The translations under genes were made by a program, and so were the position numbers. Under the pieces are notes generated by a model that had not been told where the DNA came from, made no database searches, and saw only the letters and a list, made by a program, of their open reading frames with translations. 64,000 nt of DNA from Cornus controversa (taxonomy: Eukaryota; Streptophyta; Magnoliopsida; Cornales; Cornaceae): positions 13,709,541 through 13,773,540 of the forward strand of contig CM048849.1 in NCBI GenBank assembly GCA_026545225.1, in the 5' to 3' direction. This document shows positions 34,575 through 46,465 of this stretch, piece after piece (the stretch's first letter is position 1; each line of letters opens with the position of its first letter).

Positions 34575-37542
34575 TGTAATACCCCGAAAAATTTAGGTGT
34601 CAATTTAGTCTCTTTGCATTATTACTTTATTTTATTAATTCATGTGAAATGTTTTTTTTTTGTTTTATATAGATTATCATTGTATGTGAGTTGTTGGTCT
34701 TTTATACATGCATATTGTCATTTTATGTGAATTGGTATAAATTGTGTATTATTTTTATTTAAATGTTTTGGGTTGGGCTAGGGAGGAATTTGGGCTAGGA
34801 TGAGTGGGCTAAGGTTATGTTTAAAATGATGGGCCTAGGGTTATAATAATATTGCTTTTGCTATATTTATTTTTATTATTAATTTGATTTTTATTAGTTT
34901 TAGGAAAAACCATAAATGAATAATTAAAACAAAAAGGAAAAGAAAAGAAGAAGAAATTAGGGTTTGCCGTTGTGTTACGCACAGAACTAAAAGAGAGAAA
35001 ACGAAAGAGAGAAGGGAGTGACGATCGGGTGAACCAGTTAATTCGTCAGGAAAAAGGCAAGTTTAATTCTTCTCTTCCCCCTTGAATTCGTATGCATAGT
35101 CTAGGTTTGAGCATATATTTATATTAAAAATTTGTAATTAATTGCATGTTTATATTTTTCTGCTATTGATAAATTTCGTGAGATTAACTATGATGATTGT
35201 ATGTATATTTAATTGATTTTGTTTCATGTAAGGTTATATGCATATGTGTTCATGTATATGTATATTGTGTTAAGGAAGAAATCATTTATTTATGCAATTT
35301 GTATGAAATAATTGTTTAGTTGTGAACCTACTGTGTTGGAATTAAATTTGTAAACAACTCTAAATCCTTAGGAAAACAGATCGTGAATTTATTGGGTTTT
35401 AAAATTTTGAATTTTGCGAAGAACCCTAGAACTTGTGAATTGGGGGTTTTTGATTCGGGTTGTTTCGGATGGGGCTTTTTGCACCAATACGTAGACGGCG
35501 TCGAGAGGAGAAGAATGGCGCAAAAATGGAGGCGAACGGTGGCCGGAGGAGGCCGGAACGTCGCCGGGAAGTCGCCGGCAGCGCGCTGTGCGCGCTGCTG
35601 GGCGCGCTGGGGAAGAAGCCCCAGCGCAGGGGCTTCCCCACGCGCCTGGCCGGCGCGTGCCGGCGCGTGGGGCCGGCGCCGGGAAAAATATGTTTGGGCC
35701 CCACTCGCGGGGGCCCACCCCTGGGTCCACTTTGGGCCCATTCCGATATATTTTGATATTTTTTTTGAATTTTTGAAATTTTTGGAAAAACTTGAAAATT
35801 TGAAAAATCATTTTTTTAAAATACTTTCATGGTTCCAAAAATTCTGAAAATTTTACTGTATGATATTGGAGATTAAATACACTTAATTTTAAATTTTCAA
35901 CTCAAAACACTTTTCCCTTGTTGACCAATTAAGTTTTAAAAGTACCCAAAAGCTGTCTTTTTCCTGTTTTGTAATTTTAGAAAATACTTTTACAACTCCA
36001 AAAATTCCCAAATTTTTACTGTAACTCTCTGGAGGTTAAATACACTTGGGTTTAAAGTTTCAACTCAAAATGATCTTTCCTTGTTGCTCAATTGAATTTT
36101 AAAGTGTCAAAAAGCTGGGTTTTTCCCTTTTTGTAATTTTAGAAAATACTTCTGAAATTCCAAAAATTCCCTAAATTTTTCTGTAACTGTTTAGAGATTA
36201 AATGACCTTGGGTTTAAATTTTCACCTCGATTTGAGCTTCCCTTGATGTTCAATTAATTTTTAAAGTGCCTAAAAGTTGGTTTTTCACCTTCTTTGGTTT
36301 ATTAAAAATGTTTTTAAATTACAGAAAATTCCAGGATATTTTCTTAGTGTTCTTAGAAGTGAAATAGGCCCAAAAACCTAGGTAAAAGTATGTTTAGATC
36401 CCCTCGGAGATTTGAGTGCATTGGAGGTTGGTTTGAGTAATGGTTTCCTCTAATGGGAGTTAAGTTGTTTTGAGCACATCAATTGTGCTTATTATATATA
36501 TAAATGCTCATGGGATACTTGATTTAGGTTCACTTGTGAATGATTTGTTATATGGTGATAATTGCATAGCTGATAGTTCAAATGGATAGTCTGTGAAAAA
36601 TTAAAAGTCATAATACATCTTGTTTATTTATTATTTCATATTGGGAATGCATTTGTAATTTTATTTGGCATGTAAGGATTGCCCGGCGTGTCAGGATCGC
36701 CCATACCTAATAAGGTATCTATATTTTTATTTGGCATGTAAGGATTGCCCGGCGTGTCAGGATCGCCCATACCTAATAAGGTATCTATATTTTATTTGGC
36801 ATGTAAGGATTGCCCGGCGTGTCAGGATCGCCCATCCCTATAAATGTATACATGCATCATAATCGACTTATCATGATTGCATAGATTTCATAAAATACAT
36901 ACATGTGTATCTTGATTTGTGAACATAAAAAAAGGGATCATTTTTACATTGTAAGGGTTGTAGAGGAAATATATGAGATGATTTGTATCTTTAAAAGTAT
37001 GAACTAAATAAGGAATAAACTGAGGGGTTGAACGTATATTTATCTATTGTGTCCCTCACATTGAGGGTATGTATATTAATTCTCTGATTGGGATGTAGTA
37101 GATAGAACTTGCTCGTGGGTTTAACCCACTTTGTTGATATTTCAGGTCCCAAGCAGTTTCCCCCGCGAGGATAGAGTACTAGGGTTGGGCTGTGACAGAC
37201 ATCTACTCTCACTAGTCTCAGGGTAGGAATCTACATTTTCTTCAGGAATAAAACTATGAACTCATTTAGAGGTTTTGGTTTTGGATTTTTATTTAAGTGT
37301 TGAACTTTTATTTCTTTCTGGTTAAGGGGTCCTTGGGTTACGGGACTTCCAAATTGTATTACCAGAATTTAATGATTTATTTATCAACTTATTTTAATTC
37401 AATGGAATTTCTGTTCTGCTTTTAGCAATTTTTCTATTTCTGTCCTTTGCATCTATGCTTGTTGCTATCAGTGGTTAATATTTCTCAGGTTTTGTGTATG
37501 AGACTGGCCACCTCATGCGCGAAATTTTCTGGGGGTATTTCA
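34575..37542 (+). mobile_element. Chromovirus solo LTR (2968 bp)
   Basis: It starts TGTAATACCCCG, ends GGTATTTCA, and is flanked by a perfect TAAAC duplication (34570-34574 and 37543-37547) with no internal region, the product of LTR-LTR recombination. Notable parts are a GC-rich island (35480-35740) open in several frames on both strands, repeated AATTCC-AAAAATT blocks (35850-36330), and three 65-66-bp direct repeats with a hairpin core (36665-36840). The GC-rich open frames overlap one another on both strands and have no domains, so I do not call genes. Confidence 0.9.
36665..36840 (+). repeat. Three tandem 65-66-bp units in the solo LTR
   Basis: Units start at 36665, 36731 and 36796 with TTGGCATGTAAGGATTGCC and contain GTGTCAGGATCGCCCAT. 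The first two contain ATACCTAATAAGGTAT, a 6-bp-stem hairpin with a 4-base loop; the third is cut short within it. Single degenerate units occur in every other chromovirus LTR here. Confidence 0.85.
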
Positions 37543-37547
37543 TAAAC

Positions 37548-38216
37548 TGATTTAGAAAATATTTGTAATTTTTTTTATTTTTCAAAAGTTGAAGATATTT
37601 TGAAAAATACATTATCTTTTTACATTGAATATGCAACTGTCAAAAATATTTTGACATCTAAAAACCAATAAAAGAACAAGAATTTTGTGACGCAGAGTAA
37701 ATTAAGGGACCTCTTTTGCTTTATCTCCTACGCCAGGCTGCATATTTGAAAATGTACCCAATATTGTTTGATGTTTGAGCTGGTTATTCTATTCCAAGGT
37801 AATATCTCTAGTCCCGCTCTAAAAGGGCATGGGACAACCTCCATTAGGGGTGCGTGTGTTTCTAAAATATTTGCTATGCTTGCATTCAACAGTTTTTTAT
37901 GTTTTGTGATGTCGACTTGTGCAAACCAAGCCAGAAGGGCCATATACTAATATATGGTCAAAATATTTTGTGGGGCAAATCAAAGATGGTTGAATTTGAC
38001 TGTCCTATTTGCAAGTCATGTGCTGCCATTTCATACCATATATCGAACGCTTTCTCACTTAATAACAAAACTAGCTTCTAGAGAGTCAGCTTTGCATTCC
38101 TACATGTTTTATGTACTGAATAATTGAAGGTAAAACATGAAACTTAGGAGTCCATTTTGGAATGAAAGGAGTGTTTTTATATTTCTCTTCACACATTCCA
38201 ACCTTTATCCTCACTC
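37548..38216. other. PR-10 upstream region with right copy of the duplication
   Basis: It contains the right copy (about 37700-37880) of the diverged duplication described at 34340-34574. The remainder is AT-rich, non-repetitive and shows no other gene. It is the likely distal promoter of the PR-10 gene. Confidence 0.6.
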
Positions 38217-38224
38217 TATAAATA
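38217..38224 (+). promoter_or_regulatory. TATA box of the PR-10 gene
   Basis: TATAAATA lies 95 bp before the start codon, which leaves a 5' leader of about 65-70 bases if transcription starts about 30 bases downstream. The leader is C/T-rich (CTTTTCACTCTCCTTCACATT), as in many plant genes. Confidence 0.75.
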
Positions 38225-38318
38225 TCACCTCTGGCCCTCACATTCCCTCACACCAAAACCTTTCTTAAAAATAATATATCCTTTTCACTCTCCTTCACAT
38301 TCAAACTCCCAAGCCGTC

Positions 38319-38801
38319 ATGGGTGTGATCAATTATGAAATGGAGATTAGCTCCTCAATCCCTCCGGCCAAGATGTTCAAGGCCTTTGTCCTTGATGCCG
38401 ACAACCTCATCCCCAAGATCTTTCCTCAAGCTATTAAGAGTGTTGAAATCATCCAAGGGGATGGTGGAGTTGGAACTGTCAAGGTCATCTCTTTTGGCGA
38501 AGGCAGCCAATTCAAGAGCGTGAAACACCAGGTTGATGGACTTGACAAAGACAACTTTGTCTATAGTTACAGCATCATCGAAGGTGATGCTTTGATGGGT
38601 GTTCTTGAAAAAATCTCTTACGAGATCAAGATCGAAGCTTCCTCTGATGGAGGATCCATATGCAAGAACAGTAGTAAATACCACACCAAAGGTGATGCTG
38701 GAATCACAGAGGACCAAATCAAGGGTGGGAAAGAGAAGGCCTTGGGAATGTTCAAGGCTGTTGAGGCCTACCTCTTGGCAAATCCTGATGCCTACAACTA
38801 A
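38319..38801 (+). CDS. PR-10 / Bet v 1-like protein (160 aa), intronless
   Basis: This is a small cytosolic protein of the pathogenesis-related class 10 family, which binds hydrophobic ligands (flavonoids, cytokinins, sterol-like molecules) in a large cavity and is often stress induced. Length 160 equals the family norm. The glycine-rich loop GDGGVGTVK is at 47-55, and the Bet v 1 signature region is at 94-121 ([16 protein letters not shown], then KYHTKG). The C-terminal helix 130-154 ends LANPDAYN, as in many tree PR-10 proteins. The position equivalent to glutamate 45 of Bet v 1 is glutamine (Q46 counting Met). Most family genes have an intron near codon 62; here the frame runs through without one. 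The start has a good TATA box upstream and no competing ATG. It is the only intact host gene in the window. Confidence 0.96.
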   Translation: MGVINYEMEISSSIPPAKMFKAFVLDADNLIPKIFPQAIKSVEIIQGDGGVGTVKVISFGEGSQFKSVKHQVDGLDKDNFVYSYSIIEGDALMGVLEKISYEIKIEASSDGGSICKNSSKYHTKGDAGITEDQIKGGKEKALGMFKAVEAYLLANPDAYN

Positions 38802-40478
38802 ATGTTACATAATGCGTATACTGAGAAATATGGTTTCATGAGTGTGCCTTTTTATTATTACTTATAGGTGTCGCTTTCTATGGGTTACTTAAAACTGCCT
38901 TGGGCTTTTTATCCAGTTGTTTGTACTGTTTTATATGATAAAAGAGTTCATATTGTACCATTTTGATTATAATACTAAACTCTTCTGGTAAAATAGACAC
39001 GTATTTTTTGAATGATGGATGCATTTCTTTGAATTTACAAGTTTTTGAAGTTCAGTTTTCATATTGAAACAATGAACGTGAAGTCCACTTTTCCATCAGG
39101 ACAATATAATGATGGATGGAAAACAATTCCTTTTTTCTTTTTGGAGGGGAACTAATTTGAAAAGAGAGATGCTATCACAGCCGCTGGAGCGAATGTGGAA
39201 ACTGGAAACACAGTTGCTGCTTTAGGAATGGAGTCGTGTAATTACTATTCCCAATAACTTATTAGGTCTGCAGACAGTTTTTTGGGCTCTCTTTCGGGTG
39301 TAATTACTATCTTATCCCTGTCACCATTCTAATAATATGAAAAAGACCATCGTTCCCGAAATTTTTCTCAGTCTATAACGTTGTCAATGGGTTCAGTCCC
39401 CGTTCTCAGTTTCGCGACGATTAGCATGAACTTTTCTGGTGAGTCCTTCCGGCGCATCACCCTCCAAACACCTCTACTCTGCCATGTCTAGCGCAATCAT
39501 CTCCTACCTCTTCGTTTGATTTTCCTCCAACCTCCACATTTTTACTCGGGTAATTGGCTGGGACCTAAAATCGTGAGAAATGAAAGATTTTTCTTTCCTT
39601 TCTTTCTACTTCTATTGACAGCTCGTTTGTAAGCTTGTTCACGTACACATAATTTAACAATATATATTTAAATTAAAAAAAAAAAAACATCTAAGTGACT
39701 TTCATTACGTGTTTTGTGAATTTTCCAAATAGTTGTATTAATTAAAAAAAGGTTGAGGTCTGTTTTAGTGACCAAAGATTCTTTTAGGATATATATAATA
39801 TTTTAGTTAATTAATTAAAATTAGTTTCAAATTTTTTTGAAAAAAAATCTATATAGTCTATATTACTTATAAAAGTGTACAGTATTTTTATTTTTTATAT
39901 ACATTTTTATACTATTTTAAATTCAAAAATGTTATTTTTTAAGAGTTACTAGTATAAGCCTTCATAATTTTCTGCCATTACACCACTCTCTCTCTCTCTC
40001 TCTTTCTCTCTCTTTCCCAAACAGTTATAACCCTTCATCATATTAGGTCGGAACATTTCATTTTCACTTTCCCATTGTTCCATTTCTCTTAAAATGCTTG
40101 AATAAATAATAACCAGACAAGATGAATATAACCCCGGCTCATCTCTCTCCTCCCTCTCTTTCTTTCTAAATCCTCTTTTTCAATGTAGTGATCGCCTTGT
40201 CTTTTCGGTGACTTTCGGATGTCAAAGGAGATTTTCAATTTCGTTTTCGCTCCGATTGATGGATCAAAACACTATGTGGAAACTTCAATCCGACTGGTAC
40301 TCTCTGTTGTGAAGTACAGAATTCTAGTACAACTCCTTTTCTTCATTCCCTATGAAAGTTTCATAATTTTTTTTCTAAAACATTTTGCATTTTTATGTTT
40401 TGATTATTGTAGCATGAATATATGCTAAATTAAAATTCCTGAATTGGTGTTTCGGTTCTCAATTTCTCGGTTGTGGAA
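38802..40478. other. Region downstream of PR-10, unassigned
   Basis: The first 200 bases are the T-rich 3' untranslated region. Beyond lie AT-rich sequence, a duplicated 13-base word GTGTAATTACTAT (39236 and 39298), a CT microsatellite (39986-40016) and a C/T-rich stretch before an ATG at 40219. That ATG opens a 69-codon frame with no recognisable domain, which could be the start of an untraced exon but is not supported. Confidence 0.5.
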
Positions 40479-43166
40479 TGGAATACCTCTTACAAATTTC
40501 ACGCATGAGGTGGTCAGTCTCATACGTAAAACATAAAGGATACTGATGCAGGAGCATTCGAGTCAGATGATGCTAAGCGGTCAGACGACACGTTGATGGC
40601 ACTGAAATATCTTGAGTTGACAGATCAGTGTAAAGATGGCAGAAACCGTAACCTTGTCACTAATTAGGGTATTTTTGGATGCGCTTCAGTATTTTGACCA
40701 TAACTTTGGCTACAAGTGTCAGAATCGCCTTTATGACCACAATTCGGAAAGCTTGGTTCGGCGCGCACGTCGTGGGCACCAGCTAAAGCTGGGTGTGTAT
40801 TTTTTTGAGGCCAAAATCCACTATTTTCCCCTCCGAATCCCTAATTTTAGTTTATTCTTTCCTTTTTTGGTCATATTTATTTTGTTGATTAGAAAGAGAT
40901 TCTGGGCTTGATTTGGACCAGAATTCTGGCAACTTCCTTCTTTTACTTCGTATTTTATTTTGGCAAGAATGTTAGGTTTTTGCTATTTTTGGTAATGTTG
41001 ACGAAGTTCAGCTATATAATCCGGCTTGTGGGTTCATTCAAAGGTACTTTTGATTTTGAATAATAATATTGAATATCAGAGACTTTTCTCTAAATTTTTG
41101 GGCAATTCTCGTACTTTCTTTCTGTTTATTTTCTATTACCCTTAGCCTACAGAATAATCAATATTCTGTCCGGCGTCAAATACTTATAACTCATAGCATA
41201 CAAGAATAGAATACAATGATAAAAGAAAAAGAATTTTAAATGCTAAAAAACAATTCTCTCTGAAATAATAAATAACGTTAAATAAACATAATACTAGTCT
41301 GAACGATACAACTTATAAGTCCCGTATCTCAAAGACCCCATAACCAAAAATCACAAAAGTAAATACTTTACTAGAAAAGATCTCAATCCCTGCACTGAAG
41401 TCTAGTAAGGAATTGATGACTGTCACACTCTTGGAACTTCACATTCTAACCTCGAGGTGAAAACTGCCTATGACCTGAAATATCAACAAAGTAGGTTAAA
41501 CCCACGAGCAAGTTTCCTCTACAACCACCCAAATAGAGAACTAGTAAACATACCCTCTATATGAGGACAACAAAATATATAAAAATATACGTATCATTTC
41601 CTTACTTAACCCCTGTGCTAAAATAGAAACCATTCTACACATTGTACCAACCCCTCCCTTATCACACAAATTATAGAACCTATTTTCTAAGTTCAAACCA
41701 AAGGCAATCTTTACATACCAGAACATTTTATTAAGTAAATACCCTACTAGTACTTGGCAATCCTGACATGCCTCCCTTATCTACTTACTAAATACCTTAT
41801 TAAGTAATTGACAATCCTCACATGCGTTTCTTATATATGTTAACTACCCTATTATGTAATTGGCAATCCTCACATGCCTTCCTTATATAAATATTTTGTA
41901 ATTAGCAATCCTCACATGCCTCCTTTGCAAACCTATTAAATACTTTATTAGGTATTGGCAATCCTCACATTCCTCCCTTGTAAACCTATTAAATATCTTA
42001 TTAGGTATTGGCAATCCTAGCATACCTCCTGGCAATCCTCACATGGCTCCTATATTCCTTTTAATAAAAAAATAACTATACTTAAAATCATGCTAATTAC
42101 CATAGTGAAAATCCTATGGTCACATGAATTAAATAAATAAAATAAAATAAAATAAACTTAACATAACATGAAGAAAATCGATTAATCACACTATTTTCTA
42201 TACTAAATTAAGCATCAACATTTAAGCACGAACATTTGTGATTGCATAAAAAATAATTAAGGAGGACAATTAAACAATTAACATAAAAATCATATAAATA
42301 AACCTACATTACACTATAAACATCAAGTGTAACTACACCTAGCTCTAAACTAGGTTTCCATGTATATTCTATCCTTAAAATTCTTATATCACCTTTCTGG
42401 AATTTTCCATAATTTAAAAATACTTTTAAAAACAAAAGAAAATAAAAATACAATATTGAGGCATACTTTTTGTACTAATTCTACAACAAGGGGAACTTAT
42501 TTCCTCTTGAAATTTAAAACCCAAGTATATTCAGCCCCTAAAAGATCAATTTAAAATTTTGGAAAATTTTCAAAATTGTTTGGTATTTTGAAAAATATTT
42601 TTCTTAATTTTCTGTATTTAAAAATGATTTAAATTTTTTAAAAATATATATTAAAATATTTCGGACTGAGCCTAAACTGAGCCAAGTGGGTGGACTCGAC
42701 AAGTGAGACCCAACGGGACCTTTCCCGGTCCACGGCCAGTGACAAAACAGGGCGCACGCGCCCCCACGCTCCGGTTGCATGGGCGTGCGGCCCCTGTTCC
42801 GCCTTCTTCCTTTTTTTTTTTGCTTTTCTTGCAACTTTTCTTCCAGTACATGACAACCACGAGACCTCCTCTTCTAGGCCATTTTCTGGTCATCTTCAAC
42901 CACCAAATCTGACATTTGAATATACCATTCAACTCCTCTCGGTCTAAGCTACACATTGGTACCAAAATCACCACCAATTATCGCCTAAATCAAAAAGCCC
43001 CAATTTCAAGTTTTAGGGTTCTTAAATTTCAAATTCAAATTTCCGTCAAATTATCCAACGATGCACTACCAAACTTTCAGTGAAGATTTGGGAGAGCAAG
43101 ATCAACAGTTTAATCGGAACAAAAACCTTCAAAAAAGACGTTTATATTCAACCTCAATCTCATGTT

Positions 43167-43211
<45 letters not shown>

Positions 43212-43793
43212 TCGTATAAACATGTAAGAAATTATACGATAATTGTACCGAGGCCACAAATTACTCATATTGAATCAAACACAAATCCCTTACTATGCAT
43301 AATCATTCTAATACATACTTATATACAAAGATATAGATCTATGTATGTATTATCAAGCAATTACCATAAGAATTAATCTACGTTTACAAGTTCAAAGGGG
43401 AAGTGAAGAGATTGAACTTGCCTTGTGATTTTGAGCAAAATCACCTACTCTCCCTTTTTATGGCGTCTACCGTTCTCTCCCTATCTGCGCTTAAAAACCC
43501 TCTGTGCATAGAAATAACTGAACCCTAATTTCTTCTTATTTTATTTTATTTTATTTTCTAAAATAACTAATTAATTAAAAACAATTAATATAGATATATT
43601 TAGCCCACTTATATATAAATATATATAGAGCCCAACCCAACAGTCTAGCCCAACCTGCTAAACATTTAAAAAAAAACATGCACCCCAAACCGACCTATTT
43701 TTATTTAAAATAAAAACTACATTTAAAACAAATAATTCACACACAATTAAAATCAATCAACACTTGGCAATAATTCAAACATCCATATTAAAC
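40479..43793 (-). repeat. Chromovirus LTR, reversed, interrupted and truncated
   Basis: The left end, TGGAATACC, is the reverse of the usual GGTATTTCA terminus. The LTR body follows in reverse order: end box, TTTAAACCCACGAGCAAG, hairpin units (41740-42060), AT-rich middle, TGGGCC block (42670-42800), and the LTR-start side to about 43793. There it is cut by the family 1 Athila-like LTR, so the TGTAATACCCC start is missing. The 635-bp element at 40544-41178 is inserted near its end. Confidence 0.82.
40544..41178. mobile_element. Second copy S2 of the 640-bp LTR-type element (635 bp)
   Basis: TGATGCAGGAG start and GGCGTCA end match S1 at 20362-21004. The flanks are GATAC (40539-40543) and AATAC (41179-41183), a target duplication with one mismatch. 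Like S1, it sits inside a chromovirus LTR. No coding content is supported. Confidence 0.83.
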
Positions 43794-44648
43794 CTTCTTG
43801 TGGAATATGCAAATGTTGTGCATTCACATGAAGATTATACTCTAAGATAAGAATAAAACCAAAATCACATGAATATATAGAAGAAATGTATTAGTGTACA
43901 TGGTCACTAGGCTAAATAATCAACATTTAATTACAAATCCCAAGTGCTACAAAAATGAACATGTTTACATGGCTAGGGGCTTCAACCACACCCTAGTAGA
44001 TAAGTTAGTTGCTTATGGTTGCCTTGCGCTCTTCCATTGATGGAGAAGATGAAGCTTCTTGGTCTGGTTCAGCTCCTCTTTCTCCTCTCCCGAAGGTCTC
44101 TCCTTGAGTAATTTGATGTGTATATGAGAGATATGTGAGATATGTGGCTTTTTGGTGCTTTAAGGCTTCCTTTTTCAACCTTGGGGCCCACCATATATAT
44201 ATATATATATCAATATATATATCCCTTGTATCAAGAAGGTCCCCAAGGGTCTTGTTCAAGTCAGACAATCCCCCTAAGTCGTGCAAAAAGGGAGATTTTG
44301 TTGCAAGTGGGAGAGCAGGTGAGCAAGTGTGCAAGTGGCTTCTGCAGAATCTCGATCAATCGAGATTGGATCTCGATTGATCGAGATTTCGATCAATCAA
44401 AATGAGATCTCGATCAATCGAGATCTTGATTGATCGAGATCAATATCTCGATTGATCGAGATGCCTTTGGCTGCATTTCTGACTTTTCTCTTCAGCTGCA
44501 AAAAACCTTCAAACTTTGCTCCATTTACTACAAGACCTGCAATACATCAAAAACACAAAAAATACCGTAAACATATCTCGGTAATCATAAAAATGGAACT
44601 AACATATGTAGTAAAAGGGTTCAAATGCATAGAATTGAACACTTATCA
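43794..44648 (-). repeat. 3' LTR of element C, truncated
   Basis: It starts mid-LTR at CTTCTTGTGG and ends CTTATCA at 44648, next to the purine tract. The CGAT palindrome array is at about 44350-44462 and the AT run at 44194-44222. Confidence 0.87.
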
Positions 44649-44684
44649 CACCCCCAAACTTACATATTGCTAGTCCCTTAGCAA
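44649..44684 (-). promoter_or_regulatory. Polypurine tract and adjacent hairpin of element C
   Basis: The minus strand reads TGTAAGTTTGGGGGTG next to the LTR. The inverted repeat TTGCTA-6-TAGCAA is at 44667-44684, as in B and D. Confidence 0.78.
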
Positions 44685-46465
44685 TGCGATATTACAAAAA
44701 TAAAATTAACTATCTTATACAAAAGTTTAATCATGCTCAATCATTACTAGATAAAGGGCGATCATCCGTTCATTTCACATTTGGCAAATGCAACAAGTAT
44801 TACAGAACTATGTTGTCATTAGCAAAAATGGACTTTCACAAGTTATAAATAAACGACGGTCCCCACATAATGGCCAGCCCGAGTAAACATACCAATTTCG
44901 ACCCCAAAATCCTCTTTGAAAAGTGAACATGCATTCTAACGCGTGGCTTTTGTCATATTTGGAGAAGAAAACGAACAAATCTGTTTTTAAGAGAAAAACT
45001 CATTGAAAATGCTCGATACCGTTGTTCATTATCAAAAAATTTCATGATTGCTCATGTGCGGATGACCGTGCAATGCTTAGCTCTTTTTGCTTTCTTGCAA
45101 GCCCATGTAGCGGCATTGGGCCAATGACTCCCAAACCAATTGGTTTTAGGGCATTAGGTGAAGAAACACCCATCGGACTTAATAACCGAGCTTACAAGGT
45201 GATGAGCTTGAGCAAGCCACCCGCTTATTAATGCTCAACCTTGCACACTTATACGCGAATACTCTCTGCTTTGAGGCATAGAAATCCGGTTTATTGAGTG
45301 AGAAGGCTTATTGCAAATTTTTCTCTTTTTCTCTCTTTTTCTCTTTTTTTTTTTACAACAACCGGAAGAACATATTCCTGTAAGTTGTTCAGATAAAAAC
45401 AGAAATTTAAAAAAAAATTCTCCATCAGACTTATACCCCACAATTTAAAATGCATGTGTGCGAATTTGTGCGGTTAAGGACAAATTTAGGGCAAGAACTA
45501 TACGTGCTCATATTTGGACAAAAATGTAGACCGTTCTAGCCTACTATATAGCTTGCAAAAGTGCGGGTATTTACAATGTTAAAGTTCTTAACTACCTGCT
45601 GCATTTACCTCGGACATTTATTCGAATGATCTTCCTTTAAAAGCAAGACATCATAACAAACATGCAAAAATATCAAGAAAATTGCTCTACACTGACACTC
45701 AATGCTAAGACTGAACATTGCATGCATATGCAAGTGGTATAGCATACCGCACCCTCAAACTTATATGCAACATTGTCCTCAATGTTTGGACAAGAAGAAC
45801 AAGGAAAGAAGTTACCGGGATTGCAGAATGCGACAAAAATGGTATTCCACAGTAGCGGTCATCCTGCAAAGTAGAAAAACCTGCACAGAACACCAACTAG
45901 ATACCACGAGCATTAAAAGGAACAAAAAGTATATGAAAAGAACATAATGAAATAATAATGCACAAACGGACAATGTCAAGATCACTGCATATCTAAGGGT
46001 CTGAACTGGTGTTTCCCACTTGTCTAAGAGGTCTATGAGATAAGATATTGACTATCCAGGCACGCTAACGTATAGCATGCAAAGGGGCTGCCTTTCTTTA
46101 TTATCGCCATACTGCGTTGAAGCAATCTCAACAGTATTGGGAATTTAAACCAGGCGGTAATAAATGGAAATCATCAAATGAATCGCATATAACAATTAGG
46201 CAAGTGGTACTACATACATAGTCAAAGTATAGAGAACAGATATATTGACAGAAAGCAAAAATAAAGACAGGAAAGATAACACATGGTATAACAGAAAAGA
46301 TAAATGTATTCCATAATTATGAAAAGGAGTTTAGTACAAAGTGTACATGCATCTGGAATACTCAAAAAAAAAACTAAAAAGGAAAGAAAACATGGCCAAC
46401 ATGGCCTATCAAACATAAAGAAAGAAAAATACAGAAAGTAAAACATAAAGGACAAATAAAAGCAG
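44685..46465. other. Untranslated region between the extra ORF and 3' LTR of element C
   Basis: No coding content is supported. It holds the interrupted internal purine-tract motif (45749-45790, reading CACCCTCAAACTTA on the plus strand) next to the conserved CATTGTCCTCAATG palindrome-like word. It matches the end of E in reverse (63960-64000 against about 45421-45460). Confidence 0.65.

Noticed and set aside
35383-35847. Long overlapping open frames on both strands in a GC-rich stretch (up to 154 codons)
   Set aside because: They lie wholly inside a solo LTR, overlap on both strands because GC-rich DNA has few stops, show no domain, and related LTRs do not keep the frames.
36665-36840. CRISPR-like array of three regular repeats
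   Set aside because: The units are contiguous tandem repeats without distinct spacers, inside a plant LTR.
40219-40428. 69-codon frame downstream of PR-10 that might be a first exon
   Set aside because: No recognisable domain and no downstream exons could be linked; left as unassigned.
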